25,614 nucleotides of DNA from a virus. The stretch spans positions 1 through 25,614 of the IMG/VR virus record IMGVR_UViG_3300006077_000031. One strand, 5' to 3'. Shown here piece by piece: positions 7,943 to 14,937 of this stretch. The position numbers and the translations under genes were made by a program. Positions within the stretch are counted from its first letter, which is position 1; every line of letters begins with the position of its first letter. The notes under the pieces are model-generated. The model made no database searches. It had not been told where the DNA came from and worked only from the letters and a program-made list of their open reading frames with translations.

Positions 7943-9724
7943 TTAAAAATCTAGAATGATTTTAATATCTTCTATTTGTTCTGGGTTACGTGTAACTGGT
8001 GATACATGTTCAGTGTATAATATTTCACCAGAAAATGTATTTGCTTCTGGACCAACAACTGATGTCACTTGAGCAACTTTAGTTTCACTGGTACTCTTTA
8101 AGATGTTATCACCAACTTGGAACGGAGCATAATTACCATAACTCTCTACATTATTTATATAGAAATGATAGTATGATGCATCAGATTGTGACTCATCATC
8201 ATGTATATAAACAACATTTCCATTAGCACTTTTAACAGCATTACTTAATGCGTTTGTATTTCTTGATGTTTGTCCTAAATCTGTTACGAATTCTAATGAA
8301 CCGTCTTTTGCTTTTATTAAATTTCTCTCATTAGTAATGATATCTTTTGCTACTAATGGGTTTACTGGAGAACCACCACTCATTTGTAAATAAGAAGCAG
8401 ATAATCTAGTTGTTAATCTTAATGTATCTGGACTATTTGAAGTGTTAGCAATTTGTTCAACTGCTTGAATGATATTATTAGAATTAACTTTTAACATAGG
8501 GTCTTTAATGACACTAATAGTTCTAAACACTGTATTAGATGGAATATATCCAGCACTGGTAACAACAGAACCTAATGGGTCTTTGAATTTCGTGTTTAAT
8601 AGAATCTTGTCGCCATATAATTCAGCAATAGGGTCTGAACCATGACCACCAATTGGACCGATAACAACATTAGCAGTCGCACCAGCACCATGAATAGAAT
8701 TAGATGTGATTAAAGCAGATGCTCTTGAATATTGACTACCAACTGAAATAACAGTAACATTTGCGATAGCACCAGTGGCAGAATCAACTCTAGAATAACC
8801 TTTAGCACCAGAACCATCACCAATAATAGTTACAGTTGGAGATACTACAATTTTAGAATCTGTATTAGCAACTGTTGTGAATGCTGTATTAACTGTTAAT
8901 GTTTTAGTTGAACCTGAATAATCGATAACTCGTCTTAGTTGACCAGCACCAGTTCCTGAAATGATATAGACTGAAGTACCATTATAATAATTATCAATAG
9001 GAGAAGGATTTGTATTTCCACTCGTACTGATTTTAATACTGGTTGCTCCACCAGAATCAACAATACCATTATCAATCATGTTATATCCAGAACCAGCATT
9101 AACAGTTTCTATAATATCTATTGAACCATTTACAGCAGCATTCTGTACTGCCATTTGTCTATCTTCTTCAGCAGTACCATCACTAACTGTTAGTGTTTTA
9201 ATAGGTAGATGTGAAGTTGTCACAAACTTGTCTACATCATCAACTGCAATTGTAAATAGATATTTCCAAGTATAACTATCAGAAGTTGTGAAAGGTAATG
9301 TTGAAAATCCAGTTGGTTTAATTGTAGATGCGATACCTTTGGCATTATTCAAACATTTATATACGTTATAATCATCAGTAAGAACATAATACGCACGGTC
9401 AAACAGATTTGTATCAGTGTCGCGATACATTGAATATATCGTTCCTGTCGTCCAATTATGTCTTGGAACTACATGAGACGCATCAGCAGTTTTTACTTTT
9501 TTAGCACCAATCCATTCCCTTTTCATATCATATGTTAAATGCTGTTCGGATTGTAAAATTGCATCTGGAGTTGGATCTGCTGTCCAAGGGTCAACCCTAC
9601 CTATTACTGTGTAAATAATTGTAGAATTTTTAGTAGTGCTTGTATCTTCATTAGCATTTAATTTATGAAGAAATGCTTTGGCATTATTAATTGATATATC
9701 TTTTGTTGCGTATTTAGTCGCCAT
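7943..9724 (-). CDS. gp8: Baseplate wedge protein gp8
   Basis: Several landmarks match T4 gp8 in order. They are TVIGRVDPWTADP (T4 TFGRSEPWSSN), VVPRHNW (T4 VIPRRDW), YTWKYLF (T4 YVWEYLF), FRTISVIKDP (T4 RQISIITNP) and a C-terminal acidic-hydrophobic tail ending IKIILDF (T4 EINILFTF). gp8 is a dimeric component of each baseplate wedge. At 593 aa it is much longer than T4 gp8 (334 aa). The extra length, about 170 residues, lies mostly between roughly residues 160 and 400 and consists of Gly-rich beta repeats with GSGY-like turns. The start overlaps the previous gene by one base (TAATG) with an AGGA-type binding site. The synteny gp25-gp6-(gp7)-gp8 supports the call. Confidence 0.93.
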   Translation of the reverse strand: MATKYATKDISINNAKAFLHKLNANEDTSTTKNSTIIYTVIGRVDPWTADPTPDAILQSEQHLTYDMKREWIGAKKVKTADASHVVPRHNWTTGTIYSMYRDTDTNLFDRAYYVLTDDYNVYKCLNNAKGIASTIKPTGFSTLPFTTSDSYTWKYLFTIAVDDVDKFVTTSHLPIKTLTVSDGTAEEDRQMAVQNAAVNGSIDIIETVNAGSGYNMIDNGIVDSGGATSIKISTSGNTNPSPIDNYYNGTSVYIISGTGAGQLRRVIDYSGSTKTLTVNTAFTTVANTDSKIVVSPTVTIIGDGSGAKGYSRVDSATGAIANVTVISVGSQYSRASALITSNSIHGAGATANVVIGPIGGHGSDPIAELYGDKILLNTKFKDPLGSVVTSAGYIPSNTVFRTISVIKDPMLKVNSNNIIQAVEQIANTSNSPDTLRLTTRLSASYLQMSGGSPVNPLVAKDIITNERNLIKAKDGSLEFVTDLGQTSRNTNALSNAVKSANGNVVYIHDDESQSDASYYHFYINNVESYGNYAPFQVGDNILKSTSETKVAQVTSVVGPEANTFSGEILYTEHVSPVTRNPEQIEDIKIILDF

Positions 9725-12555
9725 TAGATTGTTCCTGATGTATAATAAACATTAGCACCCGATAACGTATCTTTGGTCCAAGAAAATTTAAGGTTTGCCG
9801 ATGTATTACTTGATACTATATTTATAACGGTTGAATAGAATTGTTTATCACCATATTCAATAGTTAATGTGCTATTATTAGAATATTGTGTTGTAAACGA
9901 AGTTCCTGTTCCAGTAACAGTAAATGAACTATTCGATATTGCGATAGTACCATTCGCTTTTAATTGTTTAGAATTGACTGAAGTAGAAGTTAAATCAATA
10001 GCAGCAACACTTTGTGTTCTATATCTACCATATAATCTTTGACCAGCAGGGTGTGTTAATTTAAGAGCAATTTCTTTATATTTGTCGAGTGTGAGTGGAG
10101 AAGAAATTTCATAAGAGAATTCTTGATAATAAGTACCATCTTGTATATAACCTCGTTTAGATGATAGATGCCCTTTACTTGTAGAATAATGTCCTTCAGA
10201 ATTAGCAACACCTTGTAACGATATTGTTCCAGATGCTGCAGTTGATAATGCTTTGCCTGACGATTCGATTGTTACTTTTTCACCATCTTTATAAGAGAAT
10301 CCTGAATTTAAAATTCTCATTCCACTGATAGCACCATTAGCACCAACTGTAGCAGTTATAGTAGCATTATCTCCTAAAATCCCTTCATTTTTAATAAATA
10401 CGATCTTAGCAGAACCAGTGTTTTCTAAAGTTCTTGAGTCACCAGTAAAACCTTGAGTGTATCCACCAGAATATGTTTTTAAAGAAGTTGTTGTATTATT
10501 AGCAAATTTTTGACCTACAATTGAAATGTTGCCCATATCTTGCCAAACCCTAACAACAGACTCATATACGCCATTAGCATATTGATTAACTGCAATTGGC
10601 AAACCTGGACCAGCACCACCAACCACATAACCTGCAGCACCTGTTGAATTCTGAACTAATCTATCACTAGAAGTCAAGATAGTAAAGAATGAATTACCAG
10701 TACCCCAATTCAAATTACTGCTTTGAACTGTGATATACAATTCATTAATATCCATTGATTTAATCTCACTGTCTGTAACACTAATAGTTGGTGGTATTAC
10801 ATAACCAAGACCACCATTCACTAATGATAATTCAGCAATTGTTCCTGGAGTAATTGATTGGAATAAGAGAGAATCTGATAGTTTAGTATAGATGTTTTCA
10901 ATTAATGTATTTGATGTGGTTATTGAAACATTACCAACAGTTGTATTAGCACCAACCAGTCTTAGACTCTCATTAGCAATAAACGATTTCATCGGACCAT
11001 TATCAAATTGACTTGATACATTTGATGTTGTGTTAGAAGTTACTAAACAAACAACCAAGTTTCTGTCATCAGCACCACCAACACCTTGAGGATATCCATT
11101 AGCAGTATCTGCTACTACCTTTTTAACAACACCAAATGCATTAGAAGTTCTACCTACCAATTCATCACCAGCAGTAACAGTTTGTCCTGCTACATTACCA
11201 ATTGATATAACATGGTGTCCAATAACATTTGATGAGAATGACACTACATTTCCGACTGAAGTTCCAGATGCCGAACCAACCTTAATTGTTTCTGTTACCG
11301 AAAAATTCTTATAAGTATCAACCCTAAATACACCATTGTTTGCGGCAGAACTGACTATTTCTTTAATAACACCATTAGCACTAGAAGTCACACCATAAAT
11401 AGAATCATCTACTGAGATTGTTTTTGTATTGGCAATCTTAATTACCGCATTAGCATTATCTCTGTAATTTTTGTCAGTAGAACTTGCTGATGTTTCAGGA
11501 AATCCGAAGTCTGGACTTGATAACACTGTATTAGAAAAGTCATACATCTTTCTAGAAACACCATCAGAATTTACAATGCTTGGTGCTTTAGAACCGAATA
11601 TAGTTTTACTTGAGAAAAAATTGGTGTTGAGAAATAATGCTGCATTAGTGTCTATAATATCACTTGGTTCAATTACAAATGACGCAGGAGATGTTTTAGT
11701 AACATCTGTGAATGATATTGAAGATCCAGGTGATATAGTTGAACCTCTATAACCAGAACCACCATCATCAACAGTAAATGTTAGTGCACCAAATTGGTTA
11801 GATACTTTAGTAATAATGATTTTAGCAAAGTCACCATTAATATCAGATTGTAACTTAACAATATCTCCAACAGTATATTCACCACCAGCAGAATTTATTG
11901 TTACCTTATTAATACCTGCTTCAGCAATAGGTATGAACCCAGTTCCATCTGTATCTGTTAATAATTTAATAGGTTCTAAATGGTTAAAAATGCCAACGAT
12001 ATTTGATAAATATATCTGCATTATATCTCGGCCACGAATCTTTCTTTGTATTATATCCTCAACTAAAGCAGTGGACCTAGAATCAGAACCGATGATTGTT
12101 TTACCAACAAATGTATAAGTTTTAGCATTAAAATCTGTTACTAAATATCTATCGATTTTCCAATCACTTTCAGAAACCTTTAATATGTGGTCTGCTGGAT
12201 AATCTACATCAATATCTTCGTTATATAATGCTCTAAATAATAACTTGTATGATGAAAACGAACCTCTTGAATTATTGAATAGGTGAATATATTTCACCAT
12301 CAAAGATTTATCTGCCAACGCATCAATAGGAATTGAAGGAAGGAATTCTTTTCTGAAGTATTCTATGTATTCATCTAAAGTAGTATCAATATTACGATAG
12401 TCTTTTAGGTTTCGAATACCATCAGTTAGTTTACCAGATTGCTCCATATATTCATAGTATGCTTCCATGAATAATAGAAAATTCTCTCCGTCCTCTTTAT
12501 AAAAGTCGGGGAATTGATTTTTTACAAGGGTTGATATTTTATTCGATACACTCAT
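9724..12555 (-). CDS. Probable baseplate wedge protein in the gp7 position (943 aa)
   Basis: It lies between gp6 and gp8, exactly where T4 has gene 7 (1032 aa), and has similar length. I see no clear residue-level match to T4 gp7, so the identification rests on synteny and size. The N-terminal ~140 residues are helical and aromatic (NQFPDFYKEDGENFLLFMEA, then ALYNEDIDVDYPADHILK), a pattern I associate with conserved wedge proteins of marine T4-like phages. The remaining ~800 residues are beta-rich repeats with recurring GGxGY turns (GGEYTVGD, GGSGYRGS, GGLGYVIPP, NSGFSYKDG) and G-x-TS-x-A-x-G-x-V modules. The C-terminus contains PAGQRLYGRYR. One-base overlaps join it to gp6 and gp8. Confidence 0.72.
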   Translation of the reverse strand: MSVSNKISTLVKNQFPDFYKEDGENFLLFMEAYYEYMEQSGKLTDGIRNLKDYRNIDTTLDEYIEYFRKEFLPSIPIDALADKSLMVKYIHLFNNSRGSFSSYKLLFRALYNEDIDVDYPADHILKVSESDWKIDRYLVTDFNAKTYTFVGKTIIGSDSRSTALVEDIIQRKIRGRDIMQIYLSNIVGIFNHLEPIKLLTDTDGTGFIPIAEAGINKVTINSAGGEYTVGDIVKLQSDINGDFAKIIITKVSNQFGALTFTVDDGGSGYRGSTISPGSSISFTDVTKTSPASFVIEPSDIIDTNAALFLNTNFFSSKTIFGSKAPSIVNSDGVSRKMYDFSNTVLSSPDFGFPETSASSTDKNYRDNANAVIKIANTKTISVDDSIYGVTSSANGVIKEIVSSAANNGVFRVDTYKNFSVTETIKVGSASGTSVGNVVSFSSNVIGHHVISIGNVAGQTVTAGDELVGRTSNAFGVVKKVVADTANGYPQGVGGADDRNLVVCLVTSNTTSNVSSQFDNGPMKSFIANESLRLVGANTTVGNVSITTSNTLIENIYTKLSDSLLFQSITPGTIAELSLVNGGLGYVIPPTISVTDSEIKSMDINELYITVQSSNLNWGTGNSFFTILTSSDRLVQNSTGAAGYVVGGAGPGLPIAVNQYANGVYESVVRVWQDMGNISIVGQKFANNTTTSLKTYSGGYTQGFTGDSRTLENTGSAKIVFIKNEGILGDNATITATVGANGAISGMRILNSGFSYKDGEKVTIESSGKALSTAASGTISLQGVANSEGHYSTSKGHLSSKRGYIQDGTYYQEFSYEISSPLTLDKYKEIALKLTHPAGQRLYGRYRTQSVAAIDLTSTSVNSKQLKANGTIAISNSSFTVTGTGTSFTTQYSNNSTLTIEYGDKQFYSTVINIVSSNTSANLKFSWTKDTLSGANVYYTSGTI
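9819..9826 (-). promoter_or_regulatory. Possible internal late promoter upstream of gp8
   Basis: An exact TATAAATA occurs on the minus strand inside the 943-aa gene, 95 bases upstream of the gp8 start. In an AT-rich sequence several chance copies of this octamer are expected, and it lies within coding sequence, so support is weak. Confidence 0.25.
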
Positions 12556-14321
12556 TAGATATATTCACTAACAACAGTAATGGTTGCTGTAGACGAATCC
12601 ATTATAAGGATTTGTTCTCTGGTTGGTGTTATATCAAACTTCTCTGCTGTTATAGAAACTTTTAATTCTAAGTCGGCATATGCTGTTGGAGCAAAAGTAT
12701 TAAGTTCAACTATTCCAGTTGTGTAATCAATTGTACCCATATTTGTTAAAATATTTGTTTTTAATTTATTGCTGTCATAACGATAAATGTTCACATTACC
12801 TAGACTATCATCATCTAAATAAGCACTGAATCCACTATAAGTAAATTCTGTTGAACTGAGAGTTCCTTTACGAATTTGGTTGTTGAATTCTAATGAAACC
12901 TTTGATGATTTATTAACATCAGGTACAAACCTTTTTTCAAGTTTTATAGATACATCATTATTCAATATAGCACCAGTCGAGATATTGTCAAGAGAACGAA
13001 TAAATCTGGAATATCTTAATTTGTTACCAAATCTTTCTAAATTATCTGTTGAGAATTTTGTTGTAGTTGTTCTGATATCTGCTTCAATTTGAGACTCACT
13101 TTGAGTAGTGGCATTTATATCATAATATGTTGTTATTGTAGGAACAATATAAATATACTTCGCATCAATAATAACTGGGTCAATTGCTAATGGAACTCTA
13201 TCAGCAATACTTTCTTTAATTTGTGTCTTTCTTGTGTTGGTAGCATACTTTTCACTAAATGGTTTAACGGCAATATAAACTTTACCATAAACTGGAGGTA
13301 TTGCTGTTTCTCCACCATAAGCAACTACTGATTGTAAATCTGAATTTTCTGATAGAAGAATTCTTTGATAATCATTATCAATTACTGCACGGTTTTGTGT
13401 TTGATACTTTCTTGGGGCATTATACTTAATAGAAGAAATTGATTCTTTATTTCTACCACCTGCTGATTTAGTAACAGTTGTTATTGCCACACTTGAATAT
13501 GATTCTCCAACATTTAATGTGTCAATCGAGAATGTATCAGCACCATTAGTATCTTCACCATTATCAACAAGATATGTAACAATAACTAAATTATTATTTT
13601 TGAGAGATTTACCCAAAACACCATCACCAAATATAATTTCATATTTCTCATCTGCTGATTCTTCAATAGTATAGATAGTAGAAGTTGAAAAGATTTCTTT
13701 GACGTTAGAAATTCTTGTGTATTCGGTTGTAGTTGTATCACTCGCTGATTCTTGTACCTTAACAGTAATACTTGATGTGTCTATATTTTTATTAGGTAGA
13801 ATATAACGTACTGGATTAGAAGAACTTACTACGAATGTGTGTGTTAATGTATTGCCTTCTTTAATAGAAACAGTTTTAGAAAAAGTATTAGCGGAGTTAA
13901 TAACCTTATTTGCAGCAGTTGTCACATAAGTATATGTAATATCATCAATCGTAGTTGAGAATCTAGAATCAGCAGGAATAGTGAATTGCGCCACTGTGTT
14001 AGCAATTCCAGTAAAGTCTAATTTAATAGAAGCGGTTGCACCAATTGATGATACTGGAAGATATCCTAATTCTTTTGCTCTTGAAACAACTGAATCCCTT
14101 TGTTGGGCAGTATCCAAGAACATCTCATTAGCAACCATATTTAAGTAATATGCATTATAATGAGTATTGTATGCTAAAACATCAAGCAGAACTGCCATGG
14201 CAGAACCCTCAAAGTTGTAGTCGACGAATTGATTTTGTGTACTTAGATATGATTTTAGATTAGTTCTAATCTCATCAAAGTCTAATTCACTTACTTGTAG
14301 GTATGTATTTGCTGTTGCCAT
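12555..14321 (-). CDS. gp6: Baseplate wedge protein gp6 (baseplate J-like)
   Basis: The first 100 residues carry the gp6 signature: SELDFDEIRTNLKSYL, then FVDYNFEGSAMAVLLDVLAY, then NEMFLDTAQQRDSVVSRAKE and LGYLP. These motifs match the N-terminal domain of T4 gp6. That protein dimerises to form the inner iris ring of the baseplate and carries the baseplate J-like fold shared with P2 gpJ. The middle holds the beta-rich J-type core (VTYLVDNGEDTNGAD, then NRAVIDNDYQRILL), and the C-terminus ends TITVVSEYI. At 588 aa it is somewhat shorter than T4 gp6 (660 aa). One base separates it from gp25 upstream, and TAATG overlaps the next wedge gene. Confidence 0.95.
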   Translation of the reverse strand: MATANTYLQVSELDFDEIRTNLKSYLSTQNQFVDYNFEGSAMAVLLDVLAYNTHYNAYYLNMVANEMFLDTAQQRDSVVSRAKELGYLPVSSIGATASIKLDFTGIANTVAQFTIPADSRFSTTIDDITYTYVTTAANKVINSANTFSKTVSIKEGNTLTHTFVVSSSNPVRYILPNKNIDTSSITVKVQESASDTTTTEYTRISNVKEIFSTSTIYTIEESADEKYEIIFGDGVLGKSLKNNNLVIVTYLVDNGEDTNGADTFSIDTLNVGESYSSVAITTVTKSAGGRNKESISSIKYNAPRKYQTQNRAVIDNDYQRILLSENSDLQSVVAYGGETAIPPVYGKVYIAVKPFSEKYATNTRKTQIKESIADRVPLAIDPVIIDAKYIYIVPTITTYYDINATTQSESQIEADIRTTTTKFSTDNLERFGNKLRYSRFIRSLDNISTGAILNNDVSIKLEKRFVPDVNKSSKVSLEFNNQIRKGTLSSTEFTYSGFSAYLDDDSLGNVNIYRYDSNKLKTNILTNMGTIDYTTGIVELNTFAPTAYADLELKVSITAEKFDITPTREQILIMDSSTATITVVSEYI

Positions 14322-14322
14322 A

Positions 14323-14718
14323 TTATCTTACTCGTTCTAGAATAACATCTAGTATAACTGGGTTTGGGTCATTTAAAATCATAAAAGCCACACTAATTGA
14401 TAATGCATGAAACTCTGGTCTGTCTTCAACCAAAACTTCAATCACACTAGCACGTGGTTCATAATTTCTAATGACTTCTCTAATTGCTCTTTCCATCTGT
14501 TGTTTGACAGGTGGGGTGAATAATTCAAATAAGAAATATCGAATACTACATCCAATATCAGATTTGAATGGACGTTCAAAATAATCAGTTGATATTAATG
14601 ATTTGACAGATTGCTTTACAGCATCTCTGTTTATTTTTCGTCCGACTTTTCCAGTCATAGGATGAGCAATGAATGCTAAATCCAAATCACTAAAAACTTC
14701 TCTTTTAATTTCAGCCAT
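14323..14718 (-). CDS. gp25: Baseplate wedge protein gp25
   Basis: The 131-aa protein is almost exactly the size of T4 gp25 (132 aa) and shows the gp25/TssE-type pattern. It has an N-terminal FSDLDLAFIAHPMTGKVGRK segment, INRDAVKQSVKSLIST, the central FERPFKSDIGCSIRYFLFEL helix region and the conserved EPR motif in RNYEPRASV near residue 90. gp25 nucleates the sheath baseplate contact and is conserved across contractile injection systems. The start codon lies inside the end of the small upstream gene (ATGGCTGA overlap), so the two are probably co-translated. The transcript likely begins at the late-promoter-like site at 14921-14928. Confidence 0.96.
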   Translation of the reverse strand: MAEIKREVFSDLDLAFIAHPMTGKVGRKINRDAVKQSVKSLISTDYFERPFKSDIGCSIRYFLFELFTPPVKQQMERAIREVIRNYEPRASVIEVLVEDRPEFHALSISVAFMILNDPNPVILDVILERVR

Positions 14719-14884
14719 TATTCTTCATTTCTTGAATTTCTTTTCTTCGGTCTTTACAAGTCTTAGTGATTTCGCTTAATGCTTTTCTAGCACGTGTGCC
14801 CGCAGACTTGTTTCCATCTTCAAATTTCTCGTTTTCACTTTTATAAGTGTCAAATAAGTTTAATATGTTGTCATGATTATCCAT
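14711..14884 (-). CDS. Small conserved basic protein upstream of gp25 (57 aa)
   Basis: This is an open frame of 57 codons starting MDNHDNILNLFDTYKSENEK and ending QEMKNNG. Its TGA stop overlaps the gp25 start codon. A strong AGAAGGA binding site lies 7 bases before the ATG, and a late-promoter-like TATAAATA lies about 37 bases upstream, so this is a genuine first gene of the gp25-gp6-gp7-gp8 transcript. It has an acidic N-terminal helix, a GNKSAGTRARKAL core and a basic helix (KTCKDRRKEIQ). I recall short proteins with a 'G(N)xxAGTRARKAL' core in other marine T4-like phages, sometimes loosely called histone-like, but no function is established. Nucleic-acid or acidic-protein binding is only a guess. 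Confidence 0.8.
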   Translation of the reverse strand: MDNHDNILNLFDTYKSENEKFEDGNKSAGTRARKALSEITKTCKDRRKEIQEMKNNG

Positions 14885-14891
14885 TTCAATT

Positions 14892-14898
14892 TCCTTCT
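14892..14898 (-). promoter_or_regulatory. Shine-Dalgarno site of the 57-aa gene
   Basis: On the minus strand the sequence reads AGAAGGA, seven bases before the ATG at 14884. It is one of the strongest ribosome binding sites in the window and confirms that the short gene missing from simple ORF length cut-offs is translated. Confidence 0.75.
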
Positions 14899-14920
14899 AT
14901 TATAAAAATTATTATTAATA

Positions 14921-14928
14921 TATTTATA
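14921..14928 (-). promoter_or_regulatory. Putative T4-like late promoter for the gp25 wedge operon
   Basis: The minus strand carries an exact TATAAATA, the T4 late-promoter -10 consensus recognised with the gp55 sigma factor. It sits in the 53-base gap between the PAAR gene stop and the 57-aa gene start. The predicted leader of roughly 30 bases includes the AGAAGGA site. The gap position makes it more credible than intragenic copies of the same octamer. Confidence 0.65.
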
Positions 14929-14937
14929 CTCTTTGAA

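Noticed and set aside
7940-7947. TTTAAATA (one mismatch to the late promoter) just before the giant DUF4815-type gene
   Set aside because: It is only about 11 bases before the ATG, so a transcript starting there would lose its ribosome binding site.
8152-8159. Exact TATAAATA on the minus strand inside gp8, about 220 bases before the giant gene
   Set aside because: It is intragenic and far from the start codon, with several chance copies expected; not listed as a promoter.
13148-13155. Exact TATAAATA on the plus strand inside gp6
   Set aside because: It is antisense to the operon with no gene downstream on that strand. It shows that chance copies of the octamer occur in this AT-rich sequence.
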